From Antedon mediterranea (Eukaryota > Echinodermata > Crinoidea > Comatulida > Antedonidae): 64,000 nt of DNA. The notes under the pieces were generated by a model. The model worked only from the letters and a program-made list of their open reading frames with translations, was not told the origin of the DNA and ran no database searches. Location of the stretch: contig NC_092678.1 in assembly GCF_964355755.1 (NCBI RefSeq), positions 2,379,922 to 2,443,921 of the forward strand, given 5' to 3'. Each line of letters opens with the position of its first letter. Within the stretch, counting starts at the first letter, position 1. The position numbers and the translations under genes were made by a program. This document shows, piece by piece, positions 1-11,435 of the stretch.

Positions 1-196
1 GTCACAACGCGTACATGCATGATTTGTTGTTTGTACGTATGCATTGTGACTTTTTCCCCCAGACCCTTCCCATCATGCATTGTACAGTGAAGCTCCTCAC
101 GAAATCAAGCCATTTGCGATAAAACTTATTACTCAGAGTTATGGAACTACATAAGTAGTGTACCGTAAACTGTATATAAACAATATGGTGCATATC

Positions 197-475
197 TTAT
201 TTTTTTTTTTTTTTAAATTTTATTTCATACTCATCCAACAGCGAGTAACCCGCCAATTACAGGATGGATAAACTATTAAATAATTTCACAAGACAAACAT
301 ATACACAAGATGCTCTACATAAACAAAGACTTATTATTAAGTCTTTGGGAGTGGAGTTGTAAATTGTCATGAGAAAAAAACCCTGACATATGACAGGACT
401 TGAACCCAGGACCCTTAGATTGGTAGCCAAGCATCATAACCACCAAGCCACAGCTTTTAATTTCATAATTCACTT
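197..475 (-). mobile_element. tRNA-derived SINE, copy 1
   Basis: Read on the minus strand, the element opens with a tRNA-like head near 475 containing a B-box-like GGGTTCAAGTCCTG. A non-tRNA body follows (about 400 down to 260), and it ends at about 197 in an A-rich tail. The same head and body recur at 55866-56155 (+) and, more degraded, at 36715-36866 (-), which makes it a dispersed family. An internal Pol III promoter plus an A-rich 3' tail is the standard layout of tRNA SINEs mobilised by a LINE. It sits in the intron before the first PBRM1 exon seen here. The tRNA of origin is not certain. Confidence 0.8.
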
Positions 476-929
476 TGCAGTACATAGAACGCTATCTTTT
501 GGACACACTAGAGGCCAATTTAAACAGACGAGCGGTAACGGTATTAAAAATATAGAATCTATGTTATTCCTTATGACCATTTACCCACACCACGTAGCAG
601 ACGGGTGGTTTCTGCCCAGGATAGATACAGATTCTACGTGGGGACAAGCTACACGGTTTTCCGCTTACCGTTACCGCTTGTCTGTGTAAATTGACCTTTA
701 CAACATGGCATACTTATCATTACAATTCAAGTATTTGCTATTACAAAGAGTTAGAGGTTCTTTTTCTGTTTATTAATGCATATTTCGTTAATCCCATAAT
801 TCATAGTCTTTTTTCAACATGCTTTTATTTTGGACATTCTTGCATTTTATGGTCTGAATGCAGTTCTCATATTGTCAAGTTACTGGAGTCACTTGTATTC
901 TAAAATCCTTAATTTCTTGTTTATTTTAG

Positions 930-1935
930 GAGTTCAAATGAATCAGAATCAGTTGAACGTTCAACCTCAGCCGCCTCCGCAGCCAATGTTTGTTGCTCCG
1001 CCCCCAAAAACTCAACGATTGCTCCACTCTGAAGCCTACATCCGGTAAGAACTTGTTAATGTGTCTCTTATTTATAGAACTTCTGTTCATTCCGGAGAGC
1101 AATCAATACATGACCTACTCTGATGTCTACAAATTGCAAGGAAACCTCAGAATCACAAAGAATACATTTATAAGCCCATCGTCTTTCTCATAAATTGACA
1201 AAGCAGAAGCTCAGAAATATATGTACTGTAGTTGTGGTTTTAAAGTTTTCTAAAATGTTATTGACCACTTTAACCTATATTCTTGTTTCTCTTGTCATAT
1301 AGGTATATCGAAGGTCTAACGCCGAACAAGACAAGCGTCGGGGACTGGGAGAGGAACCTGTACATTCGCCCTGAGCATGTTCCACCAACGTCTGACAACA
1401 GAGGGCGCAATGTTAGTCAGTGGTTAGAGAATAAACCCGCAGATGGCGATGTTACCAAGGCATTGTGGAAGCTACGCGACTACATGCTCAATGATGCGTT
1501 AAGAATTGATCGTACTTATGAATTGTAAGCTTTGGGGTTTTTTCAAATAACATTTTAAAAGATGTGTTGTGTGTCGATTTTAGATGTTAATGACCTGCAT
1601 AATGGCAGTGACGTAACACAGGAGGAGGAGGAAGGCCTTGGTTTAACACTTCTAAGAGGCCCTCCATCGCTGCTCATGCTCTGGTGCCCCTTAAGCTCTT
1701 GGGCCCTAGGTTAAGCCAGTGATAGCTTATTGCCACTGCAGTATTAACAATCGCAGAATAGAATATTCTATCAATGGTTGGCTTGCCAATGACAAAACCA
1801 ATTTATATGAACGTAACAACATTTGTAAATATTGAGGAGCGCCTTTTTATAATAGTATATTTATTTCCTTTTTTCAGTGAGGAAAAAGAACCACAATTCA
1901 GAGATGATGATATCATAATAGAGGTGACTAGATGA
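930..1935 (+). CDS. PBRM1: Polybromo-1 (BAF180), C-terminal exons
   Basis: The 3' end of a gene for polybromo-1, the multi-bromodomain subunit of the PBAF (SWI/SNF) nuclear chromatin-remodelling complex. Three exons join in frame: 930-1044, 1303-1524 and 1878-1935, each bounded by AG acceptors and GTAAG donors, with the stop at 1933-1935. The spliced peptide has a Pro/Gln-rich lead (QPQPPPQP), then QRLLHSEAYIRYIEGLTPNK, a WLENKP segment and ALWKLRDYMLNDAL, and ends DDDIIIEVTR. The block around LHSEAYIRYIEGL and the following W..LRD.ML pattern resemble the C-terminal end of vertebrate PBRM1. The bromodomains, BAH domains and HMG box would lie upstream of the window. Codons are split across both introns (CG|G and TT|T), and frame continuity supports the joins. 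Identification rests on recalled family sequence. Confidence 0.85.
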
Positions 1936-2330
1936 TCACATGTAAAAATACTGTATGTAAATTATTAATTTATTAATAACTTTGTTCAAGTGCTGGATTA
2001 AAATGTGAAAAAAGTTAAGTTGCTTAATTCCTAGGCAGTAAAAACCAACTTCTTTATCGTACCAATTGTTGTTCTATATTTAGCCTCAAGATGACATCAT
2101 ACCAATTGTTGTTCTATATTTAGCCTCAAGATGACATCATACCAATTGTTGTTCTATATTTAGCCTCAAGATGACATCATACCAATTGTTGTTCTATATT
2201 TAGCCTCAAGATGACATCATACCAATTGTTGTTCTATATTTAGCCTCAAGATGACATCATACCAATTGTTGTTCTATATTTAGCCTCAAGATGACATGAA
2301 CGTGTCAATAAACAATGTTTCAATTTGTTT
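1936..2330 (+). other. PBRM1: PBRM1 3' UTR with poly(A) signal
   Basis: Non-coding sequence after the PBRM1 stop, most of it the 40-bp tandem array at 2061-2297. An AATAAA at 2307-2312, just after the array, is the likely polyadenylation signal, so the mature 3' UTR would contain the whole array. The cleavage site itself is inferred. Confidence 0.6.
2061..2297 (+). repeat. 40-bp minisatellite, about 6 copies
   Basis: A 40-bp unit beginning ACCAATTGTTGTTC starts at 2061, 2101, 2141, 2181, 2221 and 2261. The copies are essentially identical, so the expansion is recent and copy number probably varies between individuals. It lies in the predicted PBRM1 3' UTR. Confidence 0.97.
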
Positions 2331-2870
2331 TCTAGAAAAATATAAACAAGGTTTTGTTGACTTTTAATTTATTTTATACTTTTTTATGTGTATAATTTTT
2401 TTTTGTTATTAGTTTAATATGTTATTACATAGTAGCAAAGAACTTATAAAAAAAGAATCTCCTGTTAGTCCAATGGCCATTGAAAACACAGTAAAAGGTC
2501 AAGCTGGGCGACGCCATTTCACAGCATGGAGCAGCGCCCTCTCCAAACTAGAAAGGCAAAACTATTAATTACTATAGATTCTTTCTTTCTAACATGTTGA
2601 GGGAGCACTACTCTATGGCTCCAGATGCTCTATTCTATCCTACAATGCCTTTCGAAAATTTTACACGCTTCAGACGAACACGAGATTCTTGTGTTGCAAG
2701 TTCTTTGATAGTAGTTGTAAATTGTACCTTCCATTAGTATAAAATATTAAGATATAATAACTAAAATATTCCATAAAAATGTTTGTAATCTCCTAATAAA
2801 CTCAAAAACAAATAATTTAGTATTGTGTATATTATTAAAAATGTTGTGGAATATAAAATATTCCCTAAAC
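2313..2870. other. Intergenic, no gene seen
   Basis: AT-rich sequence between the PBRM1 poly(A) signal and the foldback array. I see no splice-bounded coding segment and no clear repeat. Confidence 0.5.
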
Positions 2871-3722
2871 AACATTTTGGCATACATGGCGTGTCATAAC
2901 TATGTTATAGAGGGTGACAAACCGATAATTATGATTATGAAACTGTAACAGTGATTGTGATTGTATACCAGAAGACAGAGGGCGCCAAACCGATGAAGTT
3001 GTAACAGTGATTGTATACCAGAAGACAGAGTGCGGCAAACCGATACTTTTAATTATCATGAAGCTGTAACTTGATTTGGCATACATGGCGTGTCATAACT
3101 ATGTAAGTTATAGAGGGCGGCAAACCGATAATTTTAATTACCATAAAGCTGCTGTAACAGTGTGATTGTATACCAGAAGAAGACCGATAATTTTAATTAT
3201 CATAAAACTATAACAGCGATTTGGCATACATGGCGTGTCATAATTATGCCAGTTATAGAGGGTGGCAAACCCATAATTTTAATTATCATGAATATGATTG
3301 AATATTATTACAGGTATTAGAGTTTATAAGTTTGTGTATAATAGTGTTGATGGCTTTCTGAGATCTCATTGATATTTTAGAGGCCTTATATGTGCAGGGG
3401 GACAGAGACAGTTTATGGCAAAAACTGCTATTTAATTCAGTTTTACTGTCGTCTCCTGAACGACTAGTAGTTACTTTAAATATTCATAGAAGAAAATATT
3501 TTGGCATACACGGCGTGTCATATTTATACCAATTATAGAGGGCGGCAAACCGATAATTTTAATTATCATGAAGCTGTAACTTGATTTGACATACATGGCG
3601 TGTCATAACTATGCCAGTTACAGAGGGCGGCAAACCGATAATTGTAATGATCATAAAGCTGCTGTAACAGTGTGATTGTATACCAGAAGACAGAGAGCGG
3701 CAAACCGATAATTTTAATTATC

Positions 3723-6213
3723 ATGAAGCTGCGCTTTCGAAAACGAAACAAAAATGGACAAACACTCATAGATTTCTGTGAAAAACACAATTTATTCATA
3801 ACTAACAGCGCGTTTCAGCATTCAGCACGTCATATAACTACATGGTCCCAACAGAGAAGAAATTCCAAAGGAGAACTGATCAAACTGTACACTCAAATAG
3901 ACTATATTATATGTAAAAGTAGATACAAGACTCTCCTAAAGAACGCTAGGTCATACAACGGAACACTTTTAGATAGTGATCACAGAATAGTAATCACAAC
4001 ATTCAACTTAAAATGGCATCGCGTCAACAAACAAAACACTAACAAAAACACTAACTTATTTGCATGTGAAAAGCTAGTGACAAGCGAAGAAACTAGGAAT
4101 TTATACGTAGAAAAACTGAAAGAATGCATAGATGTTGTTGTGAAACCGGATCAGCCAACCGTTACATGGCAGGAATTGAAAAGCGTCGTGAAGGCAGCTG
4201 CAAAACATACAATAGGACCAAAACAAAAGGTCGGCTACAACAAAAGGACATACGATGACACAATCCAACGCCTATCAACGCAGCAAAAAGAACTTAGACT
4301 ACAAATACCTAACTGCAAGTCGGAAATCGAACGTACATCATTAAAGCAAAAAAGAAACAAAATCATGCATGACATTCAAAAAAGAGTAATTGAAACACGC
4401 AACAAAGAACTTGATCAGAAAAGTTTGGATATCGACAAAGCGATAGGGGGCGCCCAAATGTTTAAAGCAGTGAAAGATCTTAATAGAAAACCATTCGAAA
4501 ATCCAAAAGTGTTTGATGCTAACAAAAAGTTTATTGCCTCACCAAATGGAATAGCGAAAGTAATTGGCAATCACTTCAAAAATAAATTTTACGACGGAAG
4601 CAAACAAAATATAGATTCATTTGAGGGAAATCCTAGGCCATTAAATAAAGAAATCAGTGAAGAGGAAGTAACCAAGAGTCTTAAACGCCTAAACAACAGT
4701 CGAGCAACAGGTGAGGATGGTATCCCAGGAGAACTACTAAAATACGGTTCCCCTGTTCTAGCTCCAATGATTTCAGACATTTTAAATCAAATATTTACAA
4801 AACATGAATTCGTGGATATTAATAAAGGAACACTCATAGCACTACCAAAACCGGGTAAGGAAAAGGGTCCAACTAAGAATTTACGACCTGTTATTCTACT
4901 TAACACCATACGCAAGTGCCTATCGCTTATAACACTGGATAGAATTACATCGAAAGTAGACGCATTCTTACCACAAAGCCAAAGTGGGTTTCGCAAAGGC
5001 AGAAGCACAAGTGATATAGTTTTTACACATAGATGGCTTATAGCTAAAGCACAAAAAGAAAAAATAAATATTTACATAACCGGTATAGATATGTCCAGCG
5101 CGTTTGACACAGTGGACAGAAACAAACTCCTCGACATACTCAAACATATTATAGACGAAGATGAACTTAGGATCGTTAGATTTCTGCTGAGTGAAACCGG
5201 ACTAAATCTAAAAATAAAAGGTGCAAAAGAACAGCCAATATTCCTAACCAACATCGGCACCCCTCAAGGAGATAGCTTAAGCCCGGTCTTATTCACTGTT
5301 TACCTTGAGTCTGCGCTACGAGGAATCAGAACAATTATCCAAACAGAAATACCTCAAGAGATATCATATGCTGATGATGTAGATTTTTTGAGTCTAAATA
5401 GCAAGCATAATGTAAACGAATTAGAACGCCATTTATCAACTTTCAACTTAAATGTAAATAAAGAAAAAACAGAACACACTATCGTAAGACGAGAAAAAGA
5501 GGACATACAAGAACAATGGAGAAACACGAAAAAAGTAGGATCGCTCCTTGGGGACAGACAAGACATAATTAGAAGAAAACAACTAGCGCGTGTAGCAATG
5601 ACCAAACTAAACTCGATGTGGCTTCGAAAAGATAAAATCAAATTAAAAATACGTATCAAGCTGTACAACTCACTAGTTAAAAGTATATTACTCTACAACT
5701 CTGAAACATGGGGACTCACAAAAGAAGAAGCACATAAACTCGACACATTTCACAGACAGCAACTTCGCAAAATCATAGGTATCAGGTTCCCAGACAGGAT
5801 ATCGAACATTAATTTATACAGAAGGACAGGAACAAAACCGATTTCATTAGAAATAGTCGACGCAAGATGGAGACTATTGGGTCACATACTTAGACAAGAC
5901 CCATGTACACCAGCCAACACAGCAATAAGCTATTATTTCAGCAACACTACCAATATAAAATTTCGAGGAAGACCGAGAACCACCCTACCAATAACTCTCA
6001 GCAACGACCTACTCACCCTTTATAAGCATAATACAGACATTAAGTATCCCGGACAATTGAAAACAAAGAAAGACATGAAACAACTTAAAGAACTAGCCAA
6101 TGAAAGATCAGACTGGAAGAAACTAGTAAAAGAGATTTACGGAGCAGCCCAAGCGGAAATGTCGGCAGACTTTTCAGCGGAAAGGCAGTAATAATATAAT
6201 ATGAAGCTGCGCT
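3723..6213 (+). mobile_element. RTE-like LINE, 5'-truncated, with 13-bp target duplication
   Basis: The 13-bp sequence ATGAAGCTGCGCT stands on both sides (3723-3735 and 6201-6213) of a 2465-bp insertion (3736-6200) inside a type A unit of the surrounding array. An uninterrupted unit near 7200 shows the related sequence without the insert. The 5' end lies inside the endonuclease domain, as expected from incomplete target-primed reverse transcription. Only about nine bases (TAATATAAT) separate the stop codon from the target duplication. A very short, TAA-like 3' tail is typical of the RTE group of non-LTR elements. Confidence 0.85.
3736..6191 (+). CDS. LINE endonuclease remnant plus reverse transcriptase
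   Basis: An open frame of about 818 codons inside the LINE. The frame also runs upstream to 3672 through the host repeat, but those residues are not element sequence. Its N-terminus is the end of an APE-type endonuclease (TLIDFCEKHNLFITNS, QIDYIICKS, then a SDHRIV motif), lacking the upstream catalytic half. The reverse transcriptase follows: EEVTKSLKRLNNSRATGEDG, LRPVILLNTIRKCL, QSGFRKGRSTSDI, the catalytic aspartate region TGIDMSSAFDTVDR, GTPQGDSLSPVLF and the catalytic box YADDVDFL near 5370-5390. A C-terminal LYNSLVKSILLYNSETWGLT region and a GHILRQD segment match the tail of RTE/CR1-type polymerases. No stops or frameshifts interrupt it, so the copy is young. Clade assignment to RTE rests mainly on the short 3' end. 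The copy cannot be autonomous without its endonuclease. Confidence 0.9.
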
Positions 6214-8733
6214 GCAACAGTGATTTGACATACATGGCGTGTCATAACTATGCCAGTTATAGAGGGCGGCAAACCGATAATTTTAATTATCATGAATAAT
6301 ATGGAGGATGAGGATGGAATATTATATTATTAGAGTTTATGACTTGGTAAGTTTGTTTATAATAGTATTGATGGCTTTCTGAGATCTCATAGATATTTTA
6401 GAGGCCTTGTGCAGGGACAGAGACAGATTATGGCAAAAACTGCTATTTAATTCAGTTTTTCTGTCGTCTCCTGGACGACTAGGCCTAGGCCTAGGTAAAT
6501 ATTCATAGAAAAAAATATTTTGGCATACACGGCGTGTCATAATTATACCAATTATAGAGGGCGGCAAACCGATAATTTTAATTGTCATGAAGCTGCTCTA
6601 ACAGTGATTTGGCATACATAGCGTGTCATAACTATGCCAGTTATAGAGGGCGGCAAACCGATAATTTTAATTATCATCAAGCTGTAACATTGATTTGACA
6701 TACATGGCGTGTCATAACTATACCAGTTATAGAAAGAGGGTGGCAAACCGATAATTTTAATTATCATGAATACGATTGAATATTATTATTAGAGTTTATA
6801 AGTTTGTGTATAATAGTGTTGATGGCTTTCTGAGATCTCATTGATATTTTAGAGGCCTTATATATGTGCAGGGGGACAGAGACAGTTTATGGCAAAAACT
6901 GCTATTTAATTCAGTTTTCCTGTCGTCTCCTGAACGACTAGTTACTTTAAATATTCATAGAAGAAAATATTTTGGCATACACGGCGTGTCATATTTATAC
7001 CAATTATAGAGGGCGGCAAACCGATAATTTTAATTATCATGAAGCTGTAACTTGATTTGACATACATGGCGTGTCATAACTATGCCAGTTACAGAGGGCG
7101 GCAAACCGATAACTGGAATGATCATAAAGCTGCTGTTGTAACAGTGTGATTGTATACCAGAAGACAGAGAGCGGCAAACCGATAATTTTAATTATCATGA
7201 AGCTGCAACAGTGATTTGACATACATGGCGTGTCATAACTATGCCAGTTATAGAGGGCGGCAAACCGATAATTTTAATTATCATGAATATGGAGGATGAG
7301 GATGGAATATTATATTATATTATTAGAGTTTATGACTTGGTAAGTTTGTTTATAATAGTGTTGATGGCTTTCTGAGATCTCATAGATATTTTAGAGGCCT
7401 TGTGCAGGGACAGAGACAGATTATGGCAAAAACTGCTATTTAATTAAGTTTTTCTGTCGTCTCCTGGACGACTTGGCCTAGGTAAATATTCATGGCAAAA
7501 AATATTTTGGCATACACGGCGTGTCATAAGTATACCAATTATAGAGGGCGGCAAACCGATAATTTTAATTGTCATGAAGCTGCTCTAACAGTGATTTGGC
7601 ATACATAGCGTGTCATAACTATGCCAGTTATAGAGGGCGGCAAACCGATAATTTTAATTATCATCAAGCTGTAACATTAATTTGACATACATGGCGTGTC
7701 ATAACTATACCAGTTATAGAAAGAGGGTGGCAAACCGATAATTTTAATTATCATGAATATGATTGAATATTATTATTAGAGTTTATAAGTTTGTGTATAA
7801 TAGTGTTGATGGCTTTCTGAGATCTCATTGATATTTTAGATGCCTTATATGTGCAGGGGGACAGAGACAGTTTATGGCACAAACTGCTATTTAATTCAGT
7901 TTTCCAGTCGTCTCCTGAACGACTAGGCCTAGTTACTTACTATTAATACTAATATTCATAGAAACAAATATTTTGGCATACATAGTGTGTCATAACTATG
8001 CCAGTTATAGAGGGCGGAAAACCGATAATTTTAATTATCATGAAGCTGGAAGCTGTAACAGCGATTTGGCATACATAGCGTGTCATAACTATACCAGTTG
8101 TAGAGGGCGGCAAACCGATAATTTTAATTATGAATAAGGTATAAATATGACACGCCGTGTATGCCAAAATATTTTTTCTATGAATTTTTAAAGTAACTAG
8201 TCGTCCAGGAGACGACACAAAAAACTGAATTAAATAGCAGTTTTTGCCATAAACTGTCTCTGTTCCTGCACATATAAGGCCTCTAAAATATCTATGAGAT
8301 CTCAGAAAGCCATCAACACATTATAAACAAACTTACTAAGTCTAATAAACTCGAATACAGTAATAATATTCAATGCATATTCATGATAATTAAAATTATT
8401 GGTTTGCCGCCCTCTATAACTGGCATAGTTATGACACGCCATGTATGCCAAATCAATGTTACAGCTTCATGATAATTACAATTATCGGTTTGCCGCCCTC
8501 TATAACTGGCATAGTTATGACACGCCATGTATGTCAAATCACTGTTACAGCTTTATGATAATTAAAATTATCGGTTTGCCGCCCTCTGTCTTCTGGTATC
8601 ACTGTTACCGCAGCTTCATGATAATTAAAATTATTGGTTTGCCGCCCTCTATAATTGGTATAATTATGACACGCCGTGGCCATGTGTGTGTGTGTTGTTT
8701 GTTTGCAACATTGATCACGTGTGTTCTGTCAAA

Positions 8734-8736
8734 ATG
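8734..8736 (+). other. Possible start codon followed directly by a splice donor
   Basis: TCAAAATG runs directly into GTAAGTTA, and a CACGTG E-box lies just upstream (8716-8721). A first coding exon ending at its start codon is seen in some housekeeping genes. I could not find a matching second exon, so this is only a candidate. Confidence 0.2.
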
Positions 8737-8739
8737 GTA

Positions 8740-9285
8740 AGTTACGCTGTGTTATTTGTAATAAAATATAACTATATTGACAAATATACTTATAACTACT
8801 AATACTATATCATTGTGGTAATTATCTCAATTATTGGAAGAGTTTTACGGGGATAATTGTAGGTTTTAGATTGTCTTTTATTAGACTCACTCAGGCGAAG
8901 TCTCTAGCTAGCTAGTCCCTAGTTTATAGGCCTGGTCTGTATAGCTTTGGTAGCGAACTAACCCCAGTCAGCATGGCTCGTTGGTCTCAGTGTAGGTGCG
9001 AAAAGGCGGTAGCTCCTGGTATAGTGCACTGTGCCATTGTGATTGTTTTTTTTGGGGGTGTAAATTATTAGAGGTGTTGTTAACGTAGTTAGGCAGGAAT
9101 AAAGGAATTAAAAAGGGAAAAAAATATAATATTTATTGAGTTAATATGATATTTAAGTTAATTGTACTAACTAAGAGTTAAGACGCAATTTTTTTTCAAT
9201 TTCGATCTGTCTACACTCACGCTAAGGTCAAATTTGCTTTTTGTAAAATTGACAACAAATTGTAAATTCTTCAGCAAATTTTTAA
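8740..9285. other. Intergenic, no gene seen
   Basis: AT-rich sequence between the foldback array and the 2.15-kb TIR element. No convincing exon or repeat was found. Confidence 0.5.
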
Positions 9286-11435
9286 AACGCTGTGGTTAGG
9301 ATTCCGGCACCGGAACTCAACTGCCCAGCGTTAGGGAATCCGACACGCTATTGCGCATGCCCAGAGCAAAGTAATTATAGCTTGTGCACTAGAGTGCTGC
9401 CGCAGACCGACCACACCACACCAAGAGTCGCGAGAGCGATGGATGAAACTTGACCTAGGCCTTCAATGAATAAATAATTAAAATACAAATACGCCACACG
9501 TTAAAATAACTATGATATTAATAAGAATCGGTATCTATCTAAGAATCGTAGTGCTGTAATTGTATTGGACAAAGAAAATATGAAGTTCGGAACGGGAAAA
9601 ACACAGGCCTGCCCTAGTTTCAAAACGAGCTATGCACCTCTCACATCGATTTAATTTCATTCACGTCCTCTCTCTGCCTGTTATGTATAGTAGTTCACAC
9701 TACTATACATCAAGGTAGAAAGGAATTGACTCTGTACTATTTTTAGCATCATATTCTTCCGTATTTCAGTGTACGAAAGTGAATAGCGTTACAACTTGCA
9801 GACCTTGATTTATAAATATAAGAGGAGAGCTCCTTATGGCTCTCCTAAATATGTTGAGGAGAGCCATTATTTTGATTAAGTATCCGAGGCACAGGCCCAC
9901 CATGGTTGGGCCTGTGGCGAGCCGAATTTTGATAAATGACACCTCTAGATGGCCGGAAATGGTACTCTCGCACGTAAAATTCATCGTAGGTCATTGTTCT
10001 CTAAAGTATTGTTCGTAGCCTACGGTGTATTTTTATGATAATTATCTACGCGTCGATCGTACGGTGGTTCGTAGTAGAGGGTTAGTAAACACCATTGTCA
10101 TCGCCTTTAGAAGCATGGACAAACAAACAATGTATTGTTTGCTAATTAAAATCCTATCTAACGATAGTAGACGTCAATTTTTGTAGCCGCCCTAGCCTAG
10201 GCCTACGCATCGGTTTTCCTAATTTGGACGGAAATCCGCCGACGAGACGACATCGGGTCCGTGGACCTCAGCTCACGCAGAGAAAGAGTCGAGGCTATCT
10301 AGTCTAGTTTCGGAGGCCTACACTATAAATTATTTAATCCTACCTTGGGTTAGCGAATTATAAAAACAACGACACCTAGGCTAGGACACCAACAAAATAT
10401 ATGCAAAATAAATATATATTCCATATTAATTACTGTAAAATTTAACATAAGGCTTAAGCCTTTTAAAATGATTACGACATGTGTATTAAGAAAAGGCCCG
10501 ACCAGAATTTGGAGGGGAAAAACATGTGAGTAGTTTAGAGAGAGTATTATGTTTCATGTCATGTGACACAAAATCCAGGTACACGATCTTAATTACTGCT
10601 TTATCGTCGTCAGACGGCAGCCACCCTCTCGTCGTACAGAGTAAAAAAAAACATGTGAGATGTTGCGGTAAAGCAGAGAGTATCGCGTTTCATGCCATGT
10701 GACCAAAAAAACTAGGTCTGTATTAATTTCGGTCTTCTGTCGGCAGTCTTTTTGAGCGACCGATTGAATGTTCTGATACTATATTTAGAATGAATTGTTT
10801 ACGATTTTTTTCTCGCAACATCAAAGATCGTAGGCACGCCTAGCCTATCGGGGGTAGCCATAACAAAGATCGTTTGCGCGACTATATATAGACTGTGTGT
10901 TGTATTCGGGGTTAATATTCTTATTATTATATATATTTTTATGACGCACTGTAACAGGTTGGGGAGCGCTATTTTAGGCGCTCCTTTGATCGTTTTCAGG
11001 AGCGCCAAGGAGCGTCAGCGCCATGGCGCTCCTTTTAAATCAAGGGCTGAACTTGGTGGTACGATTGCTGTATCATGTATGGTATAATGATGCGTTATAT
11101 GAAATCTTTTATTTTGTACTTGAAAAATACTAGTCATGTAATTATAATTCATAATTATGTTTATATATGAATGAAGCAACCACTTTTTTAATTACGAAAT
11201 AAATAAGCCACTGGTCACCGGCTGGTACTCTAGTATAGGCCTAGTTATAGTAGGCATCTAGGCTAGTCCTAGTAGCTATTTTACACTGTGGGAGGAGCTA
11301 TGTCATGATGAATGATCCATCGCTGTTAGTCTGTGTAGAGTAGAGGCGCCGATTATTTCGTTCTGGGCATGCGCAATAGCGTGTCGGAATCCTAACGGTG
11401 TTGAGTTCCGGTGCCGGAATCCTAACCAGGGCGTT
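9286..11435. mobile_element. Non-autonomous TIR element, 2.15 kb
   Basis: The segment at 9286-9375 (CTGTGGTTAGGATTCCGGCA onward, ending TTGCGCATGCCCAGA) reappears in reverse complement at 11364-11435. The inverted ends are about 85 bp and more than 90% alike by eye, with 28 bases fully identical including the palindrome TTCCGGCACCGGAA. Between them is no transposase-like frame. The interior holds short hairpins (9820-9866, 9892-9918, 10965-11035) and a ~600-bp core shared with the element at 20.05-21.82 kb. Target duplications are not clear, so the superfamily is left open. Confidence 0.75.
10216..10815 (+). repeat. ~600-bp core shared by two different TIR elements, copy 1
   Basis: Begins TCCTAATTTGGACGGAAAT and ends TTGTTTACGAT followed by a T run and CTCG. 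It matches 20341-20937 closely in the same orientation, with small indels. The hosts of the two copies have unrelated inverted ends. Neither copy has a long open frame. Confidence 0.85.

Larger units (their letters stand above)
2872..8692. repeat. Foldback-like array of ~85-bp and ~220-bp units
   Basis: Two unit types alternate. Type A (~85 bp) contains GGCATACATGGCGTGTCATA, then TAGAGGGCGGCAAACCGAT and a near-palindromic ATAATTTTAATTATC. Type B (~220 bp) contains TTGATGGCTTTCTGAGATCT and TGTCGTCTCCTG. About 22 A units and five B units (near 3290, 6295, 6770, 7287, 7755) run forward from 2872 to about 8130. From about 8135 to 8690 one B unit and four A units run in reverse. The outer ends are therefore inverted copies (GGCATACATGGCG at the left, CGCCGTGG at the right). 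Long inverted arms built from tandem subrepeats are typical of foldback transposons, but no transposase is present. A LINE interrupts it at 3736-6200. Confidence 0.85.

Noticed and set aside
3672-3722. Start of the LINE reading frame at 3672
   Set aside because: These codons belong to the host repeat and the frame is fused by chance. The element begins at 3736.
8441-8740. 99-codon plus-strand frame
   Set aside because: It is translation of the inverted type A repeat units. The same peptide appears at other repeat copies.
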